Assembly: GCA_020634375.1 (NCBI GenBank)
Contig: JACKBX010000007.1
Coordinates: 310,001-374,000, forward strand
Length of the DNA: 64,000 nt
Source: Ardenticatenaceae bacterium
Lineage (GTDB): Bacteria; Chloroflexota; Anaerolineae; Promineifilales; Promineifilaceae
Direction of reading: 5' to 3'
Shown in pieces: positions 1 to 8,353 of this stretch. Made by a program: the position numbers and the translations under genes. The notes beneath the pieces are model-generated. The model saw only the letters and a list, made by a program, of their open reading frames with translations. It was not told the origin of the DNA and made no database searches. Numbering within the stretch: position 1 is the stretch's first letter; each line of letters opens with the position of its first letter.

Positions 1-1
1 C

Positions 2-151
2 CAACTGGCAGAGGAGGCTGGTGTTCTCTTCCTGCCCGGCCCATACATTGGCTACCACGACACCTTCATGCGCTGGGGCTTTGGGCGCAAAAATTTCGCA
101 GACAACCTAGCTCATTACGAGGCATACTTACAAAAAAAGATTGGAGATTAG
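2..151 (+). CDS. Aminotransferase class I/II, C-terminal fragment
   Basis: The window opens inside this gene; 49 codons remain, ending in TAG at 149-151. The visible tail (GVLFLPGPYIGYHDTFMRWG, then GFGRKNFADNLAHYEAYL) resembles the end of fold-type I PLP aminotransferases, where a small-domain strand carrying a conserved Arg is followed by a last helix. The Arg after FM is a plausible substrate-carboxylate ligand. The catalytic lysine lies outside the window, so neither substrate nor subfamily can be named. The last codons overlap a hairpin built from heptamer repeats (138-172), and the next gene starts 26 bp downstream on the same strand. Confidence 0.5.
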   Translation, partial: QLAEEAGVLFLPGPYIGYHDTFMRWGFGRKNFADNLAHYEAYLQKKIGD

Positions 152-172
152 CCAATCTCTAATCTCCAATCT
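138..172. repeat. Heptamer hairpin overlapping a stop codon
   Basis: Arms AGATTGGAGATTAG (138-151) and its exact complement (159-172) enclose a 7-nt loop. Both arms consist of 7-bp repeats of the GATTAGA/GATTGGA type, also found at 23107-23192 and 44748-44779. No T-tract follows, so it is not a typical intrinsic terminator. Confidence 0.7.
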
Positions 173-176
173 CAAC

Positions 177-749
177 ATGATCACACCCACCTTCCACACC
201 CTCACCCAATTACAAACATGGCTGCAAGAGCAGGGCATTGACCTCAGCCAATGGGGGCAGGCTGACGCCAAAACGATTGCCAGCCTCTGGGAAGAATTGC
301 AAAATGGCGACTGCGTGCTGCAAGCAGACCCGCCCCTGCGCATTTCGCACATTGCGCAAATTATCATCAGTCGCGGCGAAAAGTTGCTCATCGAAGCAGA
401 GCAGGAATTGGGTGACGGCCGTTCCCGTTCCCGCCTCATCCCGCCATCTGAAAAAATGCGACCGGGAGAAGATATAGCCGCTGCCGCCTGGCGCTGCTTG
501 CAAGAAGAGCTAAATGTGGAGCCAGGTGAGGCCACACTGCACCTGGAAAGTTACCGCCAGCGCATCCGTGAATTGGATTCGCTATCGTATCCGGGGCTGC
601 GCACGCGCTACATTTTCCACCGGCTCAATGCAGATGTGCCAGGATTGCCCAACGAAGATTTTTGGCGCGACAACCAGGCGTTTAGCCTTGGCGATCCGGT
701 GCGGCGGCAGCGCTGGTCGTGGCGGTCTGGCGTGCTTTCCCCTCATTGA
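177..749 (+). CDS. Nudix-like hypothetical protein
   Basis: A 190-aa protein. An in-frame TTG at 141 lies inside the upstream gene and its hairpin, so ATG 177 is preferred. The centre reads MRPGEDIAAAAWRCLQEEL, which resembles a Nudix box (G-x5-E-x7-RE-x2-EE-x-G) but lacks the canonical REU spacing, so a degenerate or divergent Nudix fold is inferred. The surrounding segments (IIISRGEKLLIEAEQE before; TRYIFHRL after) fit the strands of that fold. Substrate unknown. The last 68 bp overlap the 3' end of the convergent MFS gene. Confidence 0.45.
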   Translation: MITPTFHTLTQLQTWLQEQGIDLSQWGQADAKTIASLWEELQNGDCVLQADPPLRISHIAQIIISRGEKLLIEAEQELGDGRSRSRLIPPSEKMRPGEDIAAAAWRCLQEELNVEPGEATLHLESYRQRIRELDSLSYPGLRTRYIFHRLNADVPGLPNEDFWRDNQAFSLGDPVRRQRWSWRSGVLSPH

Positions 750-2061
750 CAAAAACCAGGAGCAGCAGCCCCACCAACAGAAAAGCAGCAATAGAAAGGA
801 TGGCTATGCGCTGGCCTAATTGTTCGGCGAGCACGGCCGTTTCCCCTTGCCGCTCATACCATTGCGCCGCCCGAAAAGCCAACGCCCCATAGACAGCCGG
901 GCCAATAAATGATGACGTGCGCCCCGTCATCGCAAAAAAGCCATAAAACTCCGCACTTTGCCCGGCGGGCGCAAACATGCCCACCATCGTGCGGCTCACC
1001 GACTGTGTACCCGCCATCGCAAAGCCCGCCACTGCGCCAATCATAAAAAACTGGGTGCTGTTTTGTGCAAAAAACATCGCCGCCACCGCCCCCACCATAA
1101 TCACAATGGACAAGGCCAGCGAGTGTTTGCCGCCAATGATGTCCACCCAGCGGCCAAAGGCAAACGCGCCAAAAACATTGGTGATCTGCACCACAATGAC
1201 GAAGATGATCAGGTCTTGCTGATTCATGCCAAACAGCACCGCGCCGATAATGGCTGCAAAGTCCAGCGCCATGATCACGCCGTCGTTGTATACCAAAAAG
1301 GCGACCATGTATTTGATGAATTCTTTGAAGCTGCGGGCTTTGCTAAAGGTGCGGCGCAGTTGCTTGAGGGCCACGCTGAGGTAGGTTTCTCCCTGGGGCA
1401 GCACCTTACCTTTGGCACGTTCCGGCAGCCAAAGGAAGATGGGAATGGCGGAAAGGGCGAAGAAAACGGCCGTAATCAGCAATGTCAACCGCACCACCAA
1501 CGTCCCTTCCAGCGGAATCACCCCATTTTGCTGCAACACAATCAGCGGCAGCACCAACAGCAAGCAAATCACGCCGCCCGCCGTGCCAATGGCCCAGCCA
1601 TTCCCCGAAACCCGGCCAATCTCCTCTGGCGCGGCAATTTCCGGAAGCAGCCCATTGTAAAAGACTTGGGCACTGCGGTAGCCAATCTCCGCCAAAATAA
1701 AAAAGCCCATGCCAATTGCCACCGATCCCGGCTTGGCAAAAAAGAGAGCGGCCGTAAACAACACCGCCATCACCGTGTAAAACAATAAAAACTGCTTCTT
1801 TGACCCCGAATAATCTGCAACAGCCCCCAACACCGGCGAAGTCACCGCCACCACCAGCATGGCAATGCCTACTGCCAGCCCCCACAACCGCGACCCTTCC
1901 GCGCCACCCACCACCGTACCCTGAAAATAGGCTGAGTAAACCGCCAACAGCACAACGGCCGCATACGCTGAATTGCCAAAATCGTACAAATACCACGCCC
2001 AACGCTCTTTGCGTGTGGCAGCCAACCTCATATCTCCTGTCATCGCCGTTCTCGTTGTCAT
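682..2061 (-). CDS. MFS transporter, UMF1/Atg22-like
   Basis: A 459-aa integral membrane protein with about 12 hydrophobic helices. The N-terminus (WAWYLYDFGNSAYAAVV) is the hallmark of the UMF1 family, the bacterial relatives of vacuolar effluxer Atg22, and GAVADYSGSKK fits the loop 2-3 MFS motif. In fungi Atg22 exports amino acids from vacuoles; bacterial substrates are generally unknown. The start is set by AAGGAG seven bases before ATG 2061. It is convergent with and overlaps the Nudix-like gene. The C-terminus ends in an Ala/Thr-rich tail. Confidence 0.85.
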   Translation of the reverse strand: MTTRTAMTGDMRLAATRKERWAWYLYDFGNSAYAAVVLLAVYSAYFQGTVVGGAEGSRLWGLAVGIAMLVVAVTSPVLGAVADYSGSKKQFLLFYTVMAVLFTAALFFAKPGSVAIGMGFFILAEIGYRSAQVFYNGLLPEIAAPEEIGRVSGNGWAIGTAGGVICLLLVLPLIVLQQNGVIPLEGTLVVRLTLLITAVFFALSAIPIFLWLPERAKGKVLPQGETYLSVALKQLRRTFSKARSFKEFIKYMVAFLVYNDGVIMALDFAAIIGAVLFGMNQQDLIIFVIVVQITNVFGAFAFGRWVDIIGGKHSLALSIVIMVGAVAAMFFAQNSTQFFMIGAVAGFAMAGTQSVSRTMVGMFAPAGQSAEFYGFFAMTGRTSSFIGPAVYGALAFRAAQWYERQGETAVLAEQLGQRIAILSIAAFLLVGLLLLVFVNEGKARQTATTSAAAAPDRQG

Positions 2062-2979
2062 GGGGCTTCTCCTTGTATAAAGATGTTACGGTCAGCGAAC
2101 TGACCTACAATCCCTCGTAGTAGCTGAGGCCGATGTTTTTCTCCTTGAGGTTGAGCCTCGTCAATAAGAGTATCGCCTCAGCCCTACGAGAGGTCTCGCA
2201 TAAGCTGGTTGTGGATTAGCCACGTATCACGAACAAGGCCGAGGAGTTCAAATTTTACAATGATGTCATTGCGATTGCGTCCGCTCGAATTCGTTAACAA
2301 CGAAATTGATAGCCTCTTGAGAAGATGCAATCCGTTCTCCGCATATTTGCGTTTGAAATAAAGAGGACACAGTTGTCTTCCTGTTCTCCATCCGTATTCT
2401 CCTGATACAATATGCCATTCCTGCATCCAGAATTTGTTGCAACAATCGAAAAAGTTGACGTTTATACTTCGTCCGCATCCAGGTTGCAAAACCTCATGAC
2501 GTCCGCCACAAACCCCAAAGATTGCGAAAATATATAATGAAAAGAATCGTCACTTTCAAGCGATTAATGCAAGTCCAAAACGACATTTTGGAATCGTTTA
2601 TTTTCTTGTGCAAACCACCAGAACGAATCACTACGAGATTTGATCGAAATCTGAACCCTCAACCCAGTTCATTTCGAATGTAAACAAACCCCACGAACAT
2701 AAACCATACGACCATAAAATATCAGCTGATCGCTTGTTGCCAAGCTTTTCTCGCTCAGCTACCGGAGAATAAATGGTAAAAAGTAACTGATCCAACAACC
2801 AAAACTACCGCGATACAGCACCAGAAAGCTGATCCGACAAAGATTCGCGTGTGGTTGACCGGGCGACAATATCACGTCTGGTTCATGACGATGGGTAACC
2901 CAGGGGTAACGTTAATTTTCCATCCTGTTTTGGGCGCATTTATAAGTTACTGCCAACTTCAATTGGCGAAAGTGCGAGC
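2062..2979. other. Gene-free AT-rich interval
   Basis: 918 bp between the MFS start and the end of asnS. Short open frames exist on the minus strand (for example 2184-2489), but I recognise no domain, no good ribosome-binding site and no protein-like composition. There is no ACGGCCGT octamer and no heptamer array. Composition is more AT-rich than its flanks. It could be decayed sequence. Confidence 0.6.
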
Positions 2980-4317
2980 TTACGGATACAGCCGATTCAA
3001 CGTGCGCGGGAAGGGAGTGGTTTGGCGGATGTGATCAATGCCGCAAATCCAGGCCACCGTGCGTTCCAAACCCAAGCCAAAGCCACTGTGCGGCACGCTG
3101 CCATACTGGCGCAAATCCACGTACCACTGGTAATGCTCCACTGGCAGTTCATGCCGTTTGATAGCTTCAATAAGCAAATTCGGGTCGCTCATACGCTCAC
3201 TACCGCCAATAATTTCACCGTACCCCTCTGGGGCCAGCAAATCAACGCTCTTACACACCTCTGGGCGGCCAGGCCAGGGTTCCATATAAAACGCCTTCAC
3301 CTGGCTGGGGTAGCCATAGACAAACACCGGCTTCTCAAACTGCTTTGTCAGCTCCGTCTCATGCGGCGAACCAAAATCATCGCCCCATTCAATTGCCAGT
3401 AGTTCTTTCAATTCCGGGTCATCCGTCGCTTCGCGGATAGCGTGGATGCGCTCAACCGCCTCATCATAGCTAATGCGTGGGAAGGGCGGCGTGATTTTTT
3501 CCAGCATCGTCAGGTCACGGCCTAACAGTTCCAACTCGTTGCGCCGTTTCTGCAATGTAGTTTGCACAATGTGGCTAACAAACTCTTCCTCAAAGGCCAT
3601 CAGATCATCCAGATCAAAATAGGCCATCTCCGGCTCTACCATCCAAAACTCCGCCAAATGACGGCGCGTTTTCGACTTTTCGGCACGGAAGGTAGGACCA
3701 AAACAGTACACTTTGCCAAAGGCCATGATGTTGGCCTCGTTGTAAAGCTGTCCAGTTTGTGCCAGATATGCCTGCTCATCAAAGTAACCCACTTCAAAGA
3801 GTGTACTGGTTCCCTCCGCAGCGCTGGGGGTGATGATGGGCGTATCAATATTGAGGAAGCCGTTGTTATCCAAAAAGTCGATGATGGCGCGTTTGATGGT
3901 GGTGCGCACACGCATAATTGCCCACTGCTGGCTGGAGCGCAGCCAAAGGTGGCGGTTATCCATCAGAAATTCCACACCATGATCTTTGGGCGTGATGGGG
4001 TAATCAGCCACATCTTGCACCACTTCCGCTTCTTCGATGCTGATTTCGTACCCTTTAGGAACGCCGGGAGCACGTTCATTCTCGCGCACGGTTCCAGTAA
4101 CGATGAGTGAAGATTCCTGCCCCAGCCGTTTAAGGGTTTCAAATAATTCATCGCCGATTTCAGGACGGAATGCAACGCCCTGTGTCATACCGCTGCCGTC
4201 CCGCAAGCGGGCAAACATGAGCTTGCCTTTGCGCGTGCTGGCATAGAGCCAACCTTTAATGGTCACGCGCTGGCCTACGTAGTCAGCAATGTTTTCGATG
4301 CGGATTTCTGGTGTCAT
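2980..4317 (-). CDS. asnS: Asparaginyl-tRNA synthetase
   Basis: A 445-aa cytoplasmic class IIb synthetase that charges tRNA-Asn with asparagine at the cost of ATP. The N-terminal OB-fold anticodon domain covers about residues 1-105 (VTIKGWLYASTRKGKLMFA). Motif 2 lies near 210-230 (FRAEKSKTRRHLAEFWMVEP) and motif 3 near 412-419 (GFGLGLER), followed by the typical C-terminal PFPRTLNRLYP. The FWMVEPE segment favours AsnRS over AspRS. GGAG precedes the ATG. It is divergent from rex across about 300 bp. Confidence 0.95.
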   Translation of the reverse strand: MTPEIRIENIADYVGQRVTIKGWLYASTRKGKLMFARLRDGSGMTQGVAFRPEIGDELFETLKRLGQESSLIVTGTVRENERAPGVPKGYEISIEEAEVVQDVADYPITPKDHGVEFLMDNRHLWLRSSQQWAIMRVRTTIKRAIIDFLDNNGFLNIDTPIITPSAAEGTSTLFEVGYFDEQAYLAQTGQLYNEANIMAFGKVYCFGPTFRAEKSKTRRHLAEFWMVEPEMAYFDLDDLMAFEEEFVSHIVQTTLQKRRNELELLGRDLTMLEKITPPFPRISYDEAVERIHAIREATDDPELKELLAIEWGDDFGSPHETELTKQFEKPVFVYGYPSQVKAFYMEPWPGRPEVCKSVDLLAPEGYGEIIGGSERMSDPNLLIEAIKRHELPVEHYQWYVDLRQYGSVPHSGFGLGLERTVAWICGIDHIRQTTPFPRTLNRLYP

Positions 4318-4529
4318 TTTTATCTCCGTAAGGTCTGGTTATGGGTAGTCGGTTGCTGATAGTTGATAACTAATTACCCTTTACCACTCTCCAGCAACTG
4401 GCAAATTGTACCACAGGCAGGCAGAGGCTAAAATCGAGTCCACAAACAAGTTATCAAACGGCTAAGGGTAAACTGCTGTTAGTCAGAAAAACAAACGATA
4501 TTGGCTTTTCCCTTTCATATTCTCATGTG

Positions 4530-4573
4530 TTGCGACTGGTTTTTCCCTATGTTAGAATTGTGAAAAGTTACAC
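4530..4573 (+). promoter_or_regulatory. rex promoter with candidate Rex box
   Basis: TTGCGA (4530-4535), a 17-bp spacer and TAGAAT (4553-4558) form a good sigma-A-type promoter. TTGTGAAAAGTTACAC (4558-4573) starts in the -10 element. Its left half matches the Rex operator half TTGTGAA and its right half is a weaker match to TTCACAA. The position would let bound Rex block initiation, which suggests NADH-relieved autorepression. Rex would need to be shown to bind. Confidence 0.5.
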
Positions 4574-4617
4574 GGGTTTCTGTTTTCCAAGATATTACCT
4601 TGAGAGGGCGCTAAATT

Positions 4618-5241
4618 GTGACTCACAACATCCCAGACATTGTAATCGGCCGTTTGCCTATCTATCTCCGAGAATTACGCCGCCTTCAAAACGAAGGTAA
4701 CAAAATGACAACGTCTTCGCACGAACTGGGACAACATTTGGGTATCAGTTCAGCACAAATACGCAAAGACCTGTCTCATTTCGGTGAATTTGGGAAGCAG
4801 GGAACAGGATACCACATCAATTATTTGATTGAACAACTGCGCCAGATTTTGCATTTGGGAACAGTATGGCCCGTAGCCTTAATAGGTGCTGGTTCTTTAG
4901 GTACGGCATTGGCTTACTACGATGGCTTCAAGCCACGTGGCTTTGAAATCCGTTGGATCTTTGATAATGCTCCTGGCAAAGTGGGAAACGAAATCAATAG
5001 CATGGTTGTTCAACCTCTGGAAGAGTTGGAAGATACGATTAGCAACAATAAGATTGCCATTGCTATTATTGCAACCCCAGCCCGCGCAGCACAAGAAATC
5101 GTAGATCGACTGGTTGGGTCTGGTATCAAAGCCGTTCTCAGCTATGCCCCCCTCCACCTGACAGCCCCCGATGGCATACACATTAGTTACAGTGACCCGG
5201 TTACGGAATTACAGCGCATGAGCTATTATCTAGAATCCTGA
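4618..5241 (+). CDS. rex: Redox-sensing transcriptional repressor Rex
   Basis: A 207-aa dimeric repressor that senses the NADH/NAD+ ratio and releases DNA when NADH binds. The N-terminal winged helix covers about residues 5-80 (IPDIVIGRLPIYLRELRRLQ; SSAQIRKDLSHFGEFGKQGTGY is highly characteristic). A Rossmann domain follows, with GAGSLG at 90-95 and the C-terminal swapped helix (ELQRMSYYLES). GTG 4618 is used, with GAGAGG upstream. It stands alone, ended by a terminator at 5267. Its targets probably include respiratory or fermentative genes elsewhere. Confidence 0.95.
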   Translation: MTHNIPDIVIGRLPIYLRELRRLQNEGNKMTTSSHELGQHLGISSAQIRKDLSHFGEFGKQGTGYHINYLIEQLRQILHLGTVWPVALIGAGSLGTALAYYDGFKPRGFEIRWIFDNAPGKVGNEINSMVVQPLEELEDTISNNKIAIAIIATPARAAQEIVDRLVGSGIKAVLSYAPLHLTAPDGIHISYSDPVTELQRMSYYLES

Positions 5242-5266
5242 CCCTAACAACTTACACAGATAAAAT

Positions 5267-5299
5267 AAAAGCCCTCTCCAACAGGACAAGGGCTTTTTT
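5267..5299. terminator. Bidirectional intrinsic terminator between rex and mreB
   Basis: AAAAGCCCT and AGGGCTTTT form a 9-bp stem. T6 follows on the plus strand and an A-rich stretch precedes it, so it can end both the plus-strand rex and the minus-strand mreB transcripts. Confidence 0.85.
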
Positions 5300-5322
5300 G
5301 ATCCAATATTTATCAGGGCGAT

Positions 5323-6339
5323 TTACAGGTCTGGGATACTCCGCTGCAAAATGGGAAGTTCTGCTAGCGCTTTACCCGCGCCTAAAGCCGTACAAGCAAT
5401 GGGGTTGTCAGCCACGTAGGCAGGCACGCCTGTTTCACGGGTAAGTAGGGTGTCTATTTCACGCAGCAGTGCCCCACCACCGGTAAGCGCCATGCCCCGA
5501 TCTATAATGTCTGATGAGAGTTCAGGTGGGGTTTTGGCGAGAACGGCACGCACCACATTGACGATAGCTGTCAGAGGCTCGGCCAACGCTTCAACCACTT
5601 CCCCAGAACGAATCGTGATGGTTTTGGGCAATCCGGCGACCTGATCGCGCCCTTGTACCTGCATTTCTAATTCGCTATCCAGTTCGATGGCTGATCCAAT
5701 TTTGATTTTAATAGCTTCCGCGGTGGGTTCACCCACAACTAGATTGTATTTTTTGCGGATGTAGCCGATGATGGCTTCGTCGAGGTGAACGCCGCCTACG
5801 CGAACGGATTCAGCGCAAACAATGCCGTTGACGGAGATAACGGCCGCTTCTGTAGACCCTCCGCCCATGTCTACCACCATATTCCCGGTGGGTGTGCCAA
5901 TGGGCAAACCTGCCCCAATGGCCGCCGCCAGCGGTTCAGGGATAAGATGGACTTCGCGTGCGCCAGCAGCTAAAGCGGCTTCTTTGACGGCGCGGCGCTC
6001 TACGCTGGTAACACCATAGGGCACGCTAATCATTACAATGGGGCGGCGCAATTGAATACGGCCGCTCACCTTGCCAATAAAATACCCCAGCATACTTTGG
6101 GTGACAAAGTAGTCGGCGATAACGCCATCCCGTAACGGCCGCATCACTTCCAGGTCTTCAGATGTACGGCCGTACATCTCTTTCGCCGCTCGCCCCACTT
6201 CCACAATAATTGTTTTGCTGCCATCTTCCTGGATCGCCACGACCGATGGTTCTTGCAAAACCACGCCGCGTCCCTGCGCATGTACCAACACATTCACCGT
6301 GCCCAGGTCAATAGCAATATTAGGCGTAAAAAGAGCCAC
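5323..6339 (-). CDS. mreB: Rod-shape protein MreB
   Basis: A 338-aa actin-fold ATPase that polymerises under the membrane and directs lateral wall synthesis. Phosphate-1 (NIAIDLGTVNVLVHAQGRGV), the connect and phosphate-2 region (NMVVDMGGGSTEAAVISVNG) and the adenosine motif (GMALTGGGALLREID) are all visible. Length is normal. It follows atpC by 12 bp on the same strand, so it is probably read from the ATP-synthase transcript; the usual mreC and mreD are absent. It contains a 20-bp perfect palindrome (6160-6179) centred on an ACGGCCGT octamer. Confidence 0.93.
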   Translation of the reverse strand: MALFTPNIAIDLGTVNVLVHAQGRGVVLQEPSVVAIQEDGSKTIIVEVGRAAKEMYGRTSEDLEVMRPLRDGVIADYFVTQSMLGYFIGKVSGRIQLRRPIVMISVPYGVTSVERRAVKEAALAAGAREVHLIPEPLAAAIGAGLPIGTPTGNMVVDMGGGSTEAAVISVNGIVCAESVRVGGVHLDEAIIGYIRKKYNLVVGEPTAEAIKIKIGSAIELDSELEMQVQGRDQVAGLPKTITIRSGEVVEALAEPLTAIVNVVRAVLAKTPPELSSDIIDRGMALTGGGALLREIDTLLTRETGVPAYVADNPIACTALGAGKALAELPILQRSIPDL

Positions 6340-6351
6340 AATTAGCCTCTG

Positions 6352-6813
6352 TTACTCTTCGCTTTCTTGCTGTGGAGGGTAAGCGCCAGTGGGCATAGTG
6401 CGATGACGACGGCGGCGGCGGGCAACATCAATACGAATTTGCGCCCGTTGTAGAGAGGCACGAATTTGTGCATACCGTTCTGGGTCTTCTGGCACACCTT
6501 CTTCCATAAGCTTCAAAGCGCGTTCGCGGGCCTGTTCTGCCCGTTTGATGTCAATTTCCTCAACATGTTCGGCTGAATCAGCGAGGACGATCACTTTATC
6601 TGGCTGTACTTCGGCCAGACCGCCGCCAATTGCAAAAAACTCCTCTTGCCCGGCCGTGCGTACGACAACTTCGCCAAACCCCAGCGTGGTGAGCAGCGGC
6701 GTGTGGTTAGGCAAAATACCCAGACGGCCTTCCGAACCAGGTAAATTAACCGCATCCACATCTGCACTGAAGACGGTTTTTTCTTGAGTCACAATATCAC
6801 AATGGATTGGCAT
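6352..6813 (-). CDS. atpC: F1 ATP synthase epsilon subunit
   Basis: A 153-aa rotor-stalk subunit. The N-terminal beta-sandwich is clear (GSEGRLGILPNHTPLLTTL, EEFFAIGGGLAEVQPDKVIVLADSAE), and a C-terminal helical hairpin covers roughly residues 88-135, followed by an Arg-rich segment (ARRRRRHRT) and a Pro/Gln/Glu tail. The start at 6813 is supported by AGGTG and by alignment to the usual MPxxxDIVTxEK; the longer open frame runs into the repeat hairpin. Last F1 gene of the cluster. Confidence 0.93.
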   Translation of the reverse strand: MPIHCDIVTQEKTVFSADVDAVNLPGSEGRLGILPNHTPLLTTLGFGEVVVRTAGQEEFFAIGGGLAEVQPDKVIVLADSAEHVEEIDIKRAEQARERALKLMEEGVPEDPERYAQIRASLQRAQIRIDVARRRRRHRTMPTGAYPPQQESEE

Positions 6814-6822
6814 AATTTCACC

Positions 6823-6893
6823 TGAAGCGTGAAGCGTGAAAAGTGAAACGTGATGAACCAATCATCACGTTTCACGCTTTACGTTTCACGTTA
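6823..6893. repeat. Heptamer inverted repeat between atpD and atpC
   Basis: Tandem GTGAAGC/GTGAAAC-type heptamers on the left face their complement on the right. The result is an imperfect stem of about 29 bp around a short loop near 6857. It fills the whole atpD-atpC spacer and overlaps the end of atpD. Confidence 0.75.
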
Positions 6894-8285
6894 TGCAGTT
6901 TCCCGCAGCCGTTCCGCTTTCGCAAGGGCATGATCAATCGTGCCGACCATGTAAAATGCCTGCTCTGGCACATCATCGTGCTTACCATCCAGAATTTCGC
7001 GGAACCCGCGCACTGTTTCGCTGGTAGGCACATATTGCCCTTCCAAGCCATGGAATTTCTGGGCCACAAACATGGGCTGCCCCAGGAATTTCTCGATCTT
7101 ACGAGCACGAGATACCAGCAGTTTCTGGTCTTCACTCAGCTCATCAATACCGAGAATGGCGATAATGTCCTGCAAGTCCTTGTAGGTCTGTAAAACTTGC
7201 TTCACTTCGCGGGCAGTACGGTAATGTTCTTCGCCCACAATGTCCGGCTGCAAAGCGCGGCTGGAGGAAGAAAGCGGGTCAACAGCAGGGAAGATACCCT
7301 TTGCAAACACGCTGCGTTCCAAAGTAATGGTCGCATCCAGGTGAGCAAAGGTTGCTACCGGAGCGGGGTCGGAGTAGTCATCGGCAGGCACATAAATGGC
7401 CTGCATGGAGGTAATGGAGCCTTTCTTGGTAGAGGTGATGCGCTCTTGTAACGCACCCATCTCAGAGGCGAGGGTGGGCTGGTAGCCTACAGCACTGGGC
7501 ATACGACCCAGCAATGCCGACATCTCGGAACCAGCCAACACGTAGCGGAAGATGTTGTCAATAAAGAGCAATACGTCGCGCCCTTCATCGCGGAAGTACT
7601 CGGCCATTGCTAGACCCGTTAGCGCAACGCGCAAGCGTACACCAGGAGTCTCATTCATCTGACCAAAAACCATAGCCACCGAATCCATCACGCCATATTC
7701 CTGCATTTCGTAGTACAGGTCTGTACCCTCACGGGTACGTTCGCCCACGCCGGCGAAGATGGAAACACCTTCGTGCTCACGAGCTACGGAACGAATAAGT
7801 TCGGCGATGGTCACGGTTTTGCCCACGCCAGCACCGCCGTAGATGCCGGTTTTACCACCCTTGATGAAGGGGGCGATGAGATCAACGACTTTCATACCGG
7901 TCTCGAAGGTCTCGGCTTTGGTGCTTTGATCTTGGAATTCGGGAGCGGCCCGGTGAATGGGGTAATAGGTGTCGGCTTTGGGGGTAGGACGGCCGTCAAT
8001 AGCCTCCCCTACCACGTCAAAAATACGTCCCAGGGTCACTTTACCTACGGGCACTTTAATGGGATCGCCAGTGGCTTGAACGGCCGTACCACGCGCCAAC
8101 CCATCCGTAGAACCCATAGCAACGGTGCGCACCGCGCCGCCGCCTAAATGCTGCTGTACTTCCAGCACGAGACGGCCAGACGGGCCCTCCACGTGCAACG
8201 CTTCAAAAATCTCCGGCAAGTCGCCTTCAGGAAAATCCACATCAATAACCACACCACGAATGGCGGTAATTTTACCTGTTGCCAT
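6891..8285 (-). CDS. atpD: F1 ATP synthase beta subunit
   Basis: A 464-aa catalytic subunit. Walker A GGAGVGKT is at 150-157. The catalytic Glu lies in the GERTREG segment and the Walker B strand in DVLLFIDNIFRYVLAGSEMSALLGRMPSAVGYQPTL. Adenine-pocket and C-terminal helical regions are complete. The start at 8285 has GAGGAGG upstream; an upstream in-frame extension is rejected. Order on the minus strand is alpha-gamma-beta-epsilon. An ACGGCCGT octamer supplies the DGR of AIDGRPTPK. Confidence 0.97.
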   Translation of the reverse strand: MATGKITAIRGVVIDVDFPEGDLPEIFEALHVEGPSGRLVLEVQQHLGGGAVRTVAMGSTDGLARGTAVQATGDPIKVPVGKVTLGRIFDVVGEAIDGRPTPKADTYYPIHRAAPEFQDQSTKAETFETGMKVVDLIAPFIKGGKTGIYGGAGVGKTVTIAELIRSVAREHEGVSIFAGVGERTREGTDLYYEMQEYGVMDSVAMVFGQMNETPGVRLRVALTGLAMAEYFRDEGRDVLLFIDNIFRYVLAGSEMSALLGRMPSAVGYQPTLASEMGALQERITSTKKGSITSMQAIYVPADDYSDPAPVATFAHLDATITLERSVFAKGIFPAVDPLSSSSRALQPDIVGEEHYRTAREVKQVLQTYKDLQDIIAILGIDELSEDQKLLVSRARKIEKFLGQPMFVAQKFHGLEGQYVPTSETVRGFREILDGKHDDVPEQAFYMVGTIDHALAKAERLRETA

Positions 8286-8312
8286 GTAAGCCTCCTCAAT
8301 AGTCAGTATCAA

Positions 8313-8345
8313 ATGTCAGGCAAACAAAACATCTGCCCCTGACAT
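8313..8345. repeat. Inverted repeat between atpG and atpD
   Basis: ATGTCAGG (8313-8320) and CCTGACAT (8338-8345) sit in heptamer-like sequence (ATAGTCA GTATCAA ATGTCAGG) filling the atpG-atpD gap. Confidence 0.5.
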
Positions 8346-8353
8346 CCATTCAT

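Noticed and set aside
958..1788. Plus-strand 276-aa ORF rich in His and Lys
   Set aside because: Shadow of the MFS transporter gene on the opposite strand.
2184..2489. 101-aa minus-strand ORF as a transposase remnant
   Set aside because: No DDE or other recognisable motif and no terminal repeats.
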